A program made the position numbers and the translations under genes. Shown piece after piece: positions 36,235 to 44,327 of a stretch of 64,000 nt of DNA (its first letter is position 1; each line of letters opens with the position of its first letter). Under the pieces are notes generated by a model. The model saw nothing but the letters and a program-made list of their open reading frames with translations. It made no database searches and was not told where the DNA came from. Source of the stretch: Comamonas sp009360615 (GTDB lineage Bacteria > Pseudomonadota > Gammaproteobacteria > Burkholderiales > Burkholderiaceae_C); assembly GCF_035784015.1 (NCBI RefSeq), contig NZ_JALKOW010000002.1, one strand, 5' to 3'.

Positions 36235-37368
36235 TCACAGACGCTCCAGCACCGTGGCAATGCCCTGACCGCCGCCTATGCATTGGGTGGCCAGGGCGTA
36301 CCTGCCCTGCCGTCGCGCCAGCAGTGCGGCGGCCTTGCCGGTGATGCGGGCCCCGGTGGCGCCCAGCGGATGGCCGATGGCCAGGCCGCCTCCATCGATA
36401 TTCACCGTGGCCATGTCCAGGCCCAGGTCACGGATACAGGCCAGCGCCTGTGAGGAAAAGGCTTCGTTGATCTCCACCACGTCCAGGTCGGCGACGGTCA
36501 GACCCGCGCGGCTCAGCGCCTTGCGCGTGGCCGGGACGGGGCCTATGCCCATGATTGCCGGGTCCACGCCTACGGCCGCGAAGCTGCGGATGCGTGCCAG
36601 GGCTGGCAGACCATGGCGCTGGGCAAAATCGTCACGGGTGACCAGCACGGCCGCAGCGCCATCGGTCAACGGCGAGGAGGTGCCGGCGGTGACCGTGCCA
36701 TCCCCCCGGAAGGCTGGCTTGAGAGCTGCCAGGGCCTCTGGCGTGGTGGCTGGGCGTATGCAGCCATCGCTGTCCACCACCTGCGCGTCCGCCAGTGGGA
36801 TGGGTATGATTTCATCGGCCAGTCGGCCTTCATCGCGGGCGGCGGCGGCCTTCAGATGGGATTGCAGTGCCAGCTGCTCCTGGTCGGCCCGGCTCACCGC
36901 CCATCGCTGCGCCACGTTCTCGGCGGTTTCGCCCATCGAAATATAGGCCTCGGTACCTGCCTGCAATCCGGGATTCGGAGAGAAGTTGAAGCCCCCCTGC
37001 GGCACCATCGTCATCGACTCCACACCCACGCAGACAAAGGCGTCGCCCATGCCAGCCTCGATCTGTGCCGCGGCAATATGCACCGCCTGCATCGATGAGC
37101 CGCAAAAACGGTTCACCGTCATGCCGCCCACGGTCTCGGGCAGACCCGCCAGGAGGCCGACAATGCGTGCCAGATTGTTGCCTTGGGCGGCCTCCGGGTA
37201 GGCGCAGCCGAGAATCACATCCTCCACCAGAGAGGGGTCGAGGTCGGTGCGTTGCAGCAGGCCTTGCACAACCTGGGCTGCGAGCGTATCGGGCCGCACT
37301 CCGGCGAGGCGGCCCTTTCGGGCGAAGTGGAACGGTGAGCGTGCGTAGGCAGCGATAACGGCTTTCAT
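36235..37368 (-). CDS. Acetyl-CoA acyltransferase (thiolase)
   Basis: 377-residue thiolase that cleaves 3-ketoacyl-CoA with CoA or does the reverse condensation. The nucleophile Cys89 lies in NRFCGSS. The C-terminal His motif GGGLAIGHPLGATGAR and the second Cys motif QCIGGGQG are intact. Together with the SDR upstream and thioesterase downstream it suggests catabolism of a fatty, aromatic or steroid-like acid. The AraC-type regulator diverging from this operon probably controls it. The gene is shorter than some thiolases but complete. Confidence 0.95.
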   Translation of the reverse strand: MKAVIAAYARSPFHFARKGRLAGVRPDTLAAQVVQGLLQRTDLDPSLVEDVILGCAYPEAAQGNNLARIVGLLAGLPETVGGMTVNRFCGSSMQAVHIAAAQIEAGMGDAFVCVGVESMTMVPQGGFNFSPNPGLQAGTEAYISMGETAENVAQRWAVSRADQEQLALQSHLKAAAARDEGRLADEIIPIPLADAQVVDSDGCIRPATTPEALAALKPAFRGDGTVTAGTSSPLTDGAAAVLVTRDDFAQRHGLPALARIRSFAAVGVDPAIMGIGPVPATRKALSRAGLTVADLDVVEINEAFSSQALACIRDLGLDMATVNIDGGGLAIGHPLGATGARITGKAAALLARRQGRYALATQCIGGGQGIATVLERL

Positions 37369-37389
37369 GACAAGGGCTCCTCGCGGTAA

Positions 37390-38190
37390 TCAGGGTGCGG
37401 CGGCGTAGCGCCTGGCAACGGTATTGCTGGACAGCTGGCCTGCCATGGCGCGGCGCGCGGTCTCATAGGCATCCCATTTCTCTTGGGCATGCAGCGACGG
37501 GATGGTGACCTTCTCCCCCCGCGCAAAGCCCAGCAATGCGGCATCGACCAGGTCTTCCGGGTTCATCACGATGCGGGCATCCAGCTTCTCCAGCGGCAGA
37601 CCCCCTGCCGCCCAGAAGTCCGTTGCCGTGGCGCCGGGCAGCACGGCCTGTACCTGAACCCCTTTGTCGGCGAGCTCGTGCTGCAGCGATTGACTGAAGG
37701 CCAGAACGAAAGCCTTGCTTGCGCCGTAGACGCCATTCAGCGTTTCCGGGGAGATGGCGACGATGGAGGCAATGTTGATGATTGCCCCACGGCCGCGCGC
37801 CACGAATCCGGGGACTGCCGCATAGGCGAGCCGCATAGGTGCCATGACATTGAGATCGATCATGCGGCTCATCTGGTCAATGTCGCTGTGCAGCAAAGGC
37901 GTATGGGTGCCCATGCCGGCGTTGTTGACCAGCAGGGTGATGCCGCTGTCTGTGCGCAGCTGCTGCTCTACCAGCGCCAGCCCGGCTCGATCGTTCAGGT
38001 CCGAAGGCATCGCTTTCACAGATCGGCCGGTGCGCGTGCTGATGCTGCCCGCAAGGGCGTTCAGCCGCTCGTGATTGCGTGCGACCAGGATCAGGTCATA
38101 GCCGCGCTGCGCGAGTTTTTCTGCATATATTGCACCGATGCCGGCAGATGCCCCCGTGATGAGAGCGGTACCTGGATGGGGTTGTGCCAT
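37390..38190 (-). CDS. Short-chain dehydrogenase/reductase
   Basis: 266-residue SDR oxidoreductase. The cofactor motif GASAGIGA is near residue 13, NNAG near residue 88, and the catalytic Ser-Tyr-Lys set includes YGASK near residue 155. It is the first gene of an operon with thiolase and thioesterase, 21 bp upstream of the thiolase. NAD(H) or NADP(H) preference cannot be settled by eye. The substrate is unknown. Confidence 0.93.
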   Translation of the reverse strand: MAQPHPGTALITGASAGIGAIYAEKLAQRGYDLILVARNHERLNALAGSISTRTGRSVKAMPSDLNDRAGLALVEQQLRTDSGITLLVNNAGMGTHTPLLHSDIDQMSRMIDLNVMAPMRLAYAAVPGFVARGRGAIINIASIVAISPETLNGVYGASKAFVLAFSQSLQHELADKGVQVQAVLPGATATDFWAAGGLPLEKLDARIVMNPEDLVDAALLGFARGEKVTIPSLHAQEKWDAYETARRAMAGQLSSNTVARRYAAAP

Positions 38191-38305
38191 GTTGAAGCTC
38201 CTTGAGGTTGATGGCGGTTGTCCATGGCCTCAATGGTGCGATATGCAGAACATGTCGTAAATGACGTATATAGTCATGAAAAAGGACGCACAAAGGACAA
38301 TCCCG

Positions 38306-39250
38306 ATGCATCGCATTGCCTACCTGTTGCCTGAAGGCTTTCAAGTCATGGCGCTGGCCACACAGGCCGTGTTCGAGCTCGCCAATCTGATGCTGGATCA
38401 GCCCTTCTATGCCGTGGAGACCTATGCGATGGGCGGCATGGCCCGCGCTTCTGCAGGGCTGGTGTTGCCGGCAACGCCACTCTCGGCGCACAGCAAGGCA
38501 GATACCTGGCTGGTGGCGGGCAACCTCACGCCCCAGGAGCCTGCTGCGGCCCCCGAGCTGATCCGTTTGCTGAGCACGGTGGCGGTATCCGCGCGGCGCA
38601 TGGCAGGCCTGTGCACGGGCGCCTTCCTGCTGGCCGACGCAGGGCTGCTCGATGGTCGCCGTGCCACCACGCACTGGTATTGGGCCGAGGCTCTGCAGCA
38701 GCGCCACCCACAGGCCCGGATCGAATCCGACCGCATCTACATTGCGGACGGAACGATCTGGACCTCCGCCGGCATGACGGCAGAGATCGATCTGGCGTTG
38801 GCGCTGGTGGAGCAGGATCTGGGCGCAAAGGTCGCACGCTCGGTGGCGCACCGTCTGGTCATGCACCAGCGCCGTTCGGGTGGACAGTCGCAGCACTCGG
38901 AGATGCTCAGACTGGCACCCAGGTCAGACCGTATCCAGCTGGCCCTGGAGCACGCCCGGCGCAATCTTTCCCGGCCCTTGAGTGTGGAGGCCCTGGCGGA
39001 AGCCGCCAACCTGAGCCCGCGTCAGTTCAGCCGCGTGTTCACGGCCGAGACGGGGCAGTCCCCAGCCAAGGCGGTTGAAGGCCTGAGGCTCGAAGCCGCG
39101 CGGCTGATGCTGGAAAGCAGCCGGCACCCGCTGGAAGTCGTTGCGCAGGAGACAGGCTTTCGTGACCGCCGCCGTATGCGAGAGGCCTTTCTGCGCGGAT
39201 TCGGCATGCCTCCACAGGCCATCCGGCGTGGTGCCAGGGCGCAGCCCTGA
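38306..39250 (+). CDS. GlxA-type AraC-family regulator (DJ-1/PfpI domain)
   Basis: 314-residue regulator. The N-terminal about 190 residues form a DJ-1/PfpI-like domain with the nucleophile-elbow-like GLCTGAFLLADAG. The C-terminal about 100 residues form a double helix-turn-helix AraC domain (LAEAANLSPRQFSRVF and VAQETGFRDRRRMREAF). AAAGGAC precedes the ATG at 38306, which rules out an upstream in-frame start. It diverges from the SDR-thiolase-thioesterase operon, which it likely regulates. The effector is unknown. Confidence 0.93.
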   Translation: MHRIAYLLPEGFQVMALATQAVFELANLMLDQPFYAVETYAMGGMARASAGLVLPATPLSAHSKADTWLVAGNLTPQEPAAAPELIRLLSTVAVSARRMAGLCTGAFLLADAGLLDGRRATTHWYWAEALQQRHPQARIESDRIYIADGTIWTSAGMTAEIDLALALVEQDLGAKVARSVAHRLVMHQRRSGGQSQHSEMLRLAPRSDRIQLALEHARRNLSRPLSVEALAEAANLSPRQFSRVFTAETGQSPAKAVEGLRLEAARLMLESSRHPLEVVAQETGFRDRRRMREAFLRGFGMPPQAIRRGARAQP

Positions 39251-39579
39251 AGTCGCGCCTTCCGCTCCGTGTCGCTGCGCGAAGCGGTGGCGATGAGCAT
39301 CCGCTGCTTGACCCGATGCCGGGCACGGAGTGCCATTTCACGTGCCTCATATCCGACCGTGGAGAAACCGATCACATCGAAGAAGCCGGGGGAGGATGTC
39401 CAGGGTGCGCTTTGCCGTCTCTTCAACCGAGCTGCGGCCAGAGCGATCTCCTCGGATTCGCGGGCGACATGTCTGCAGGAAAGTGGGGATGTGGGGGCAT
39501 GAGCCTGCGCGTGATACCTGCCGCTGCCTGCGCAGCCAGGCGGGCCGATCCCGCTGATCCATCGGGGGATGAGCCGTGT
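39251..39579. other. Stretch without a recognised gene
   Basis: About 330 bp between the convergent AraC-type and AEC-transporter genes. Minus-strand frames run through it but show no family sequence and lack ribosome sites. No clear terminator was seen. Confidence 0.45.
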
Positions 39580-40536
39580 TCAGGCCGCATGCAGGACATG
39601 CAGCAGCATCAGCAGCAGAGGCAGGGTCACCAGAGCCAGCAAGGTGGAAAGCGCAATGCCGGCGACGACTTCGTCCTGGGCGACACGGTAGCGCTGAGTA
39701 AAGAGCAAGGCGTTGGCGCCCACAGGCAAGGCCGAGCAGATCAGCATCACTCCCATCGCCGGGCCGCGCAGCTGCAGCAGCCAGGCGCAGGCGAGAAACA
39801 CCAGGGGATGCACCAGCGATTTGACCAGTGTGATGCGCATTGCGGGGCGCCAGTGCGCGCCGATCTTGGTATAGGCCAGTGTGATCCCGACCAGCAGCAG
39901 TGCCATGGGGCCCATGGCGGAGCCCAGCATCTTGAGCGAGGTATCCAGGACATCCGCTAGAGGCCAGCCGGTGAGGGACCACATCAGACCCGCGAGAATC
40001 GGCAGCGGCACGGGATGGATGATGCTGTTGCGTACGGCCTGCCAGGCCGTGCGTCCCAGGGATCGGCTGTCATGGGTATCGTCTGCCTGCTTCTCGCGCG
40101 AGGAGGCCAGCTCGAAGAGCATGGTCGCGGCTGTCAGCAGGACCAGGGCATGCACCGAGATCAGGGTGAACAAGGTCACCAGTCCCTGCTCGCCAAAAGC
40201 CAGGCCCACCAGCGGCACGCCGATCATGGCGGCGTTGCTGAACATGCTGGCCAGACCACGCGCTGCAGCCAGAGTGTTGAAGCCATAGACCAGCATGGTT
40301 GCCACGAACACGAGGATGGCCGAGAGAAAGTACACGCCAATCGGGCGGTAATCGAGCTCTGCAATATGCACCTGCGCCATGGTGCGAAACAGCAGTGCTG
40401 GCAGCAGCAGCAGGAACACCAGATTGGACAGGTCCTTGACGGCGGTCTGTCGTACCAGTCCGGCTCGCGCCACTCCGAACCCCGTACCGATCAATGCAAT
40501 CACTGGCAGCAGTGCCGCTATCGCGGAACCATTCAT
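39580..40536 (-). CDS. AEC-family transporter
   Basis: 318-residue inner-membrane permease of the auxin efflux carrier family, about ten helices in two five-helix halves. Conserved features include the early LIGTGFGVARAGL and LLLPALLF, the middle NAAMIGVPLVGLAFGE motif, and the second half LPILAGLMWSL and SALPVGANALLF. Bacterial members often move dicarboxylates such as malonate or malate; the substrate here is unknown. It is monocistronic. Confidence 0.93.
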   Translation of the reverse strand: MNGSAIAALLPVIALIGTGFGVARAGLVRQTAVKDLSNLVFLLLLPALLFRTMAQVHIAELDYRPIGVYFLSAILVFVATMLVYGFNTLAAARGLASMFSNAAMIGVPLVGLAFGEQGLVTLFTLISVHALVLLTAATMLFELASSREKQADDTHDSRSLGRTAWQAVRNSIIHPVPLPILAGLMWSLTGWPLADVLDTSLKMLGSAMGPMALLLVGITLAYTKIGAHWRPAMRITLVKSLVHPLVFLACAWLLQLRGPAMGVMLICSALPVGANALLFTQRYRVAQDEVVAGIALSTLLALVTLPLLLMLLHVLHAA

Positions 40537-40934
40537 TCAACTCTCCAACTAAACTGAGCCGCCGGTCACAACTGCTCTGGGTGTGAGCACTATGCATTCA
40601 CCGGGCGCAGAGCTTAACTCTTCTTTTCACCGGTTTAGGGCTCCTGCCTGTCTTGCTTGTCAGGCCTGCCGCCGCGGGCCAGTCCGTCGGTGTCACGGCC
40701 CCTTGAGTCCCCCTGTTCACAAGGGGCCCTGAAGCGTCTGGAGCAGGCGCTACTTCCAGTAACAAAAACCTTGAGGCTTGGCTGCCCCGGCCTCGGTCAT
40801 CGCCGAAAATAGCTGGTGTCGGGACGGCTCGCGCATGGGCGAGCCTCTGGTCCCGGACATTGATGGTGGTCGGGAGGCCCGGTCAAGATGGCCGCCATCG
40901 CGCAACCCCTCAGAGAGAAACCCGGACACAAGCC
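40537..40934. other. Intergenic stretch with an 8-bp dyad
   Basis: About 400 bp upstream of the AEC transporter (divergent) and the small membrane gene. It contains GGCCCCTT / AAGGGGCC around 40698-40729 with a 16-base loop and no T tract. No gene is supported. Confidence 0.45.
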
Positions 40935-41108
40935 ATGCTGCGCAGCAAATTGGGAACCCTGTTGTTGGTCAGTGCTGCACTGTCGTGCGCGGCAGGAGTT
41001 GCCTTGGATGCCCAAGGCACTATTGCCTACCTCGAACTTTGGCTGGCTCTGGCCGTCCTGCTGCTGCTCGGCGGCGCGGTTCTGCTGATCCTGGGACAGG
41101 ACGACTAG
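40935..41108 (+). CDS. Small membrane protein of unknown function
   Basis: 57-residue frame with two hydrophobic helices (about residues 6-24 and 30-52) and a short acidic end GQDD. The start at 40935 was chosen because hydrophobic protein-like sequence begins there. The ribosome site is weak (GAGAGA about 17 bp upstream), so confidence is moderate. No family is recognised. Confidence 0.55.
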   Translation: MLRSKLGTLLLVSAALSCAAGVALDAQGTIAYLELWLALAVLLLLGGAVLLILGQDD

Positions 41109-41216
41109 CCGCTCCAGGTCTGTCGGCAACTGCCGCGGCCGATTCTGGGGCCCAAGCATGACGCATGCCGGGATATCGGTTATGGTGAGTGCCACACATC
41201 TCCCAGAAAGTCTCCG

Positions 41217-41363
41217 ATGCCCAAACCAAACTATCCCTTCGAAAAACGGCAGCGCGAGTTGGAAAAGAAGAAAAAAAAGGAGGAGAAGGCTCAGCGCAAG
41301 TCGGCGGCCGCCGAGGCAGCGCCAGCCAATGCGGTGCCTGAGGTGGTTCAGGAACACCGATAA
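41217..41363 (+). CDS. Small Lys-rich charged protein
   Basis: 48-residue protein starting MPKPNYPFEKRQRELEKKKK, with a dense Lys/Glu helix and an Ala-rich end. Proteins starting this way are common as conserved hypotheticals in Betaproteobacteria. The Lys codons include an A8 run. No AGGAGG-type site is obvious, but CCAGAAAG lies about 10 bp upstream. The function is unknown; it may bind nucleic acid given its charge, which is inference. Confidence 0.7.
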   Translation: MPKPNYPFEKRQRELEKKKKKEEKAQRKSAAAEAAPANAVPEVVQEHR

Positions 41364-41516
41364 GTCCCGGATGGGCTGCAGGCCGTCGTGACTGAGGGAC
41401 CATCAGGCCTCCAGGCATTTGGCCAGTTGCACGGATGGGGCAGGGCATGGGGAAGACTTCGCGGAAGTCGTCTGCCTGCACGCCGCCTCGCCCGCGCAAT
41501 GCATGCAGATGCAAGC

Positions 41517-42101
41517 TCAGGTGCCCGCACGAGCGCCCAGCTTGCATGCCAGCTTGATCCATCGAGCACGTACGGCATCGCTGGAGTGGACCACCGGGCC
41601 GAAGCTGTGTATGCGCACCGGACGGATCCCGCAGAACTGCAAAATGGTCTGCTTCATTTGCCGGTGACCGGGTTCGCGTTGTATCCATCGGTAGTACCAC
41701 GGCGGGGAGTCCATGGTCACCAGCAGCTCCGCGCTGCGGCCCGTCAGCAGGCGATCCCACAACACGGAGTTGGTTCGGTACTTGTAGGCGAAACCTGGAA
41801 GGAAGATTCGATCCAGAAAGCCCTTGAGCAGCGCCGGGAGTCCGCCCCACCAGATGGGATAGACCCATACCAGATGTTGCGCCCAGCGAATGTCCATCTG
41901 TGCGTCGTTCAGATCCGGCTCCAGCGGCTGGACATGCGCATATCCCTGGCGCAGAACGGGGTCGAAATGCATGTCTCCCAGGGACAACAGCCGCACTTCG
42001 GCTCCCGACTGGCGCGCAGCGTCTGCATAGGCGTGAGCCAGGCTTGAACACAGGCTGTGGGAAGAGGGCTGGCCCAGGATGACAAGAATGCGGCGGGACA
42101 T
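41517..42101 (-). CDS. Flavodoxin-fold NAD(P)H oxidoreductase (quinone reductase-like)
   Basis: 194-residue flavodoxin-like-fold protein of the NAD(P)H dehydrogenase (quinone) group. It starts RRILVILGQPSSHSL with the FMN/FAD phosphate loop, has WVYPIWWGGLPALLKGFLDR (family-typical, including WWxxxPA), and a later GFAYKY segment. Such enzymes reduce quinones or other electrophiles by two electrons. A MerR-type regulator gene lies 60 bp upstream in the same direction and may control it. The substrate is unknown. Confidence 0.91.
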   Translation of the reverse strand: MSRRILVILGQPSSHSLCSSLAHAYADAARQSGAEVRLLSLGDMHFDPVLRQGYAHVQPLEPDLNDAQMDIRWAQHLVWVYPIWWGGLPALLKGFLDRIFLPGFAYKYRTNSVLWDRLLTGRSAELLVTMDSPPWYYRWIQREPGHRQMKQTILQFCGIRPVRIHSFGPVVHSSDAVRARWIKLACKLGARAGT

Positions 42102-42161
42102 GGTGATAGAGGCTTGCGGAGTTTGAAGGCCGCCAGCATCACCTTGCCCCGTGGGACAGAG

Positions 42162-42554
42162 TCAAGTCCTGGGTTGGAGTAGATGCCTGTCGGCTGCGCT
42201 GCATCCGCTGGAGTCCTCGCAGCCGGCCAACTCTTCGCTCAGTGCCGCGAGAGCGGCGTCGGCAGCCTGCAGGCATGCCAGCTCCCGGGCAATGGCGCGT
42301 CGCCGTGACCGGATCAGAGCCTGGACGGCTGCTGCGCCCGCAGAGGTGTCGATGGCGCGCAGCGGCTGAAGCGCAGCCAGGCGAAATCCCAGGGCCTGCG
42401 CCTGCCGAATCCAATGCACGCGCTGCACGTCTTCAGGTCCATAGCTGCGGTAGCTGCCCCTGCGAGCCACGGTGCCGAGCAGGCCATGCGCCTCGTACAG
42501 GCGCAGCGCCTTGGGCGTGCAGCCGGTGAGTGCGGCGAGTTCACCGATGCGCAT
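42162..42554 (-). CDS. MerR-family regulator
   Basis: 130-residue MerR-type regulator. The N-terminal helix-turn-helix MRIGELAALTGCTPKALRLYE is followed by a wing (GSYRSYGPEDVQR) and a coiled coil that forms the dimer. The C-terminal end has two Cys in GCEDSSGCS, spaced C-x5-C, which could sense metal or redox state. That is inference. It is co-directional with and upstream of the flavodoxin-fold reductase gene. Confidence 0.9.
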   Translation of the reverse strand: MRIGELAALTGCTPKALRLYEAHGLLGTVARRGSYRSYGPEDVQRVHWIRQAQALGFRLAALQPLRAIDTSAGAAAVQALIRSRRRAIARELACLQAADAALAALSEELAGCEDSSGCSAADRHLLQPRT

Positions 42555-42770
42555 CAGTGACCACCGGATGTTCCCGGGCCTGACCGGTGATTGCGCAAAC
42601 GGCGGGTGAGTGAGATGTCATGCATGTCTGAAGTCGCTCGAGCATGTTGCGGGTGTGCAGGCCTTGGCACTGGTGACGGGGACGTCGATGTCTGCGCCCG
42701 GCAATTTGAGCTCATGGTGCTGGCGGCGCAGACCAGGGGCTGCTGTCTGAACGGCTTCAGACCATCGGAC
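42555..42770. other. Intergenic stretch between MerR gene and 6S terminator
   Basis: About 215 bp with only unsupported frames. It probably holds the promoter of the MerR gene. Confidence 0.4.
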
Positions 42771-42796
42771 AAGAAAAAGGCCCGCCATGCGGGCCC
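42771..42796 (-). terminator. Terminator downstream of 6S RNA
   Basis: On the minus strand the stem GGCCCGC / GCGGGCC with a 3-base loop runs into a TTTTTCTT tract. It lies about 115 bp after the mature 3' end of 6S RNA, with no gene between, so it probably ends the 6S precursor or a zapA read-through transcript. Confidence 0.8.
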
Positions 42797-42908
42797 GATC
42801 ATCAATCCTGATGCGCAAGCTGTTGATCCCTGTGCGTGGCCCGGTTTTGATCGTTAGCCCATCTTCATGGCTGCAAGCCCACTGCATCGACAGCTTGTCG
42901 GTAAAGGT

Positions 42909-43079
42909 GTCTGCAAATGCCACCGGCTCGTCATCCTGAACCGGGGGTTCAGGTGGGCAAGAGCAACCTATCGTTGGGTTCATCTGACGCGAGACGATCA
43001 CGCTCAACAGGTGATGTATCAAGCCCGTGCTCGTGGAGCATTGGTTCAAGGAAATATAAAAACCGGCAGATTTGCAGAC
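42909..43079 (-). ncRNA. ssrS: 6S RNA
   Basis: Regulatory RNA that binds sigma-70 RNA polymerase holoenzyme. It lies on the minus strand just downstream of zapA, the conserved position in many Proteobacteria. Its ends form a perfect 10-bp closing stem (GTCTGCAAAT at the 5' end, ATTTGCAGAC at the 3' end). The 3' half has CACCTGAACCCCCGGTTCAGG followed by a GCCGGTGGCA segment, matching the layout of the E. coli 6S 3' half. Length is about 171 nt. A TAGAAT -10-like hexamer lies about 7 nt upstream of the 5' end. Exact ends are inferred. Confidence 0.87.
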
Positions 43080-43147
43080 GACTCGATTCTAACGGGTATT
43101 GGCCGTCGTGCGGAGCTCATGACTGCTTTGCCGCCGAGGTTAACTGA

Positions 43148-43528
43148 TCAAAGCAGCCTGGCATCAGCGTCCAGCGCCTGATCGAGCCTGAGCACCAGTT
43201 GCTCTGCCAGCTCCTGCTGACGCTGCAATTCGGCCTGAGCAGCTGCATTGACTTCGGGGGGGACAGTCTGCTCCTGGGCGAGTGCCTGCATTTCCGCCTG
43301 GGCGCTGGCCATATGGGCTTGCTGGGCGTCACGGTCAAGGACATCGAACGCCATGTTGAGGGCTGCCAGCACCGCGACGCGCTCGCGTGAACGGACCTTG
43401 CCGCTGTCGCGGATGCGGGTCATCGCCTCGTCCACGCGACGAACGGCTTCCTGCACACGTTCTTCTTGACCATCGGGGCAGGTCAGCACATAGCTTTGCT
43501 GCATGATTTGCACATCGATCTGCTTCAT
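43148..43528 (-). CDS. zapA: Cell division protein ZapA
   Basis: 126-residue FtsZ-associated protein that bundles protofilaments at the Z-ring. The N-terminal domain (about 1-60) has the ZapA pattern VQIMQQSYVLTCPDGQEE and VAVLAALNMAFDVL. A long coiled coil follows (about 60-126), rich in Gln, Ala and Glu. It is 40 bp downstream of a small coiled-coil ZapB-like gene, and 6S RNA follows it, a well-known gene order. Confidence 0.93.
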   Translation of the reverse strand: MKQIDVQIMQQSYVLTCPDGQEERVQEAVRRVDEAMTRIRDSGKVRSRERVAVLAALNMAFDVLDRDAQQAHMASAQAEMQALAQEQTVPPEVNAAAQAELQRQQELAEQLVLRLDQALDADARLL

Positions 43529-43568
43529 GGGCGTCAGTGGCGGGTCTGGTGATGGAGAGTGACGGCGG

Positions 43569-43790
43569 TCACTCTCCCTGGTTGGCGGGCAGGCGTTCGA
43601 TCAAGGCATCGACGCGCGCACGTGCGGCCTGCAGGCGCAGACGCAGCAAATCGCGCTCTTGCGTCAGAGCGATGACCTGTTCGGTGAGCAGGGTGTTGGT
43701 GCGCTGCAGTTCCTCGTGGCGCACCAGCAGACGCTCTACGCGCTCGGCAATGAGATCAAGAGAGGGCTGGGTGGTCATAGACTCTGCCAT
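43569..43790 (-). CDS. ZapB-like small coiled-coil cell division protein
   Basis: 73-residue protein that is almost wholly a coiled coil (LDLIAERVERLLVRHEELQR, LLRLRLQAARARVDALIERL). The position just before zapA and the composition match the small ZapB-like/TIGR02449 group. The start is either 43790 (MAESMTTQ) or 43778 (MTTQPSL); neither has a strong site. The longer open frame upstream lacks family likeness. Confidence 0.82.
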   Translation of the reverse strand: MAESMTTQPSLDLIAERVERLLVRHEELQRTNTLLTEQVIALTQERDLLRLRLQAARARVDALIERLPANQGE

Positions 43791-44033
43791 TGTAGGTCTT
43801 GCAGTCCGTAGGTGAGTATAAATGTGCAGGCAAATTCGCAGTTTGCGCCAGAGCACGGCCTGCCTGACTGCCGCAGACGGGAAACTGCAATATTTCTCTC
43901 AAAATCGTAGCGTGCCGTGCAAGTTCTGTGTGCCTCAAACGCGTGTTTAAGGTAAAAAATCGTCACCTGAACCGCGCAAGGCTACTTCGAATGAAGGATT
44001 TGCGCCGCATGGCGCTCATTACAATGGACGCCT

Positions 44034-44243
44034 GTTGGTGCTCGAGGCCGCTTTTCGGTGGTCTCAGTTCAACGGGAAGCAGGGAGGGGCTGGTCAGATG
44101 CACTGGCACTCCGAACCTGCGCTGCCCCCGCAACGGTCGGCGAATGGAATGCTGCGGCACTCCGCCTTTTCCCCCATGGCCACTGGCGCTGCGCGCTGGG
44201 AAGGCCGGCAAGAGGATGATTCGCCTAGCCCGGATACCGGCCA
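44034..44243 (+). promoter_or_regulatory. Cobalamin (B12) riboswitch
   Basis: All main sequence blocks of the adenosylcobalamin riboswitch occur in order. These are CGGGAAG near 44074, GCTGCCCCCGCAAC at 44121-44134, GGCCACTGG near 44178, TGGGAAGGCC near 44199, and the B12 box AGCCCGGATACCGGCC ending at 44242. A small hairpin CCTGCA / TGCAGG follows near 44254-44270 and may be part of the expression platform. It precedes btuB by about 85 bp and should lower expression of btuB and the following cob genes when B12 is ample. Confidence 0.95.
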
Positions 44244-44327
44244 ACATGGGTTGCCTGCATTCTGTGCAGGTATGTTTGCTCAATGTCGGCGGGTAGGCTG
44301 GCGTGGGCGTATTCAAGTGTGCTTTCC

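Noticed and set aside
39022..39426. Minus-strand frame downstream of the AEC transporter
   Set aside because: Mostly antisense to the AraC-type gene; no family match and no ribosome site.
42618..43049. Minus-strand frame of 143 codons downstream of zapA
   Set aside because: It overlaps 6S RNA and its downstream terminator, and no protein family is seen.
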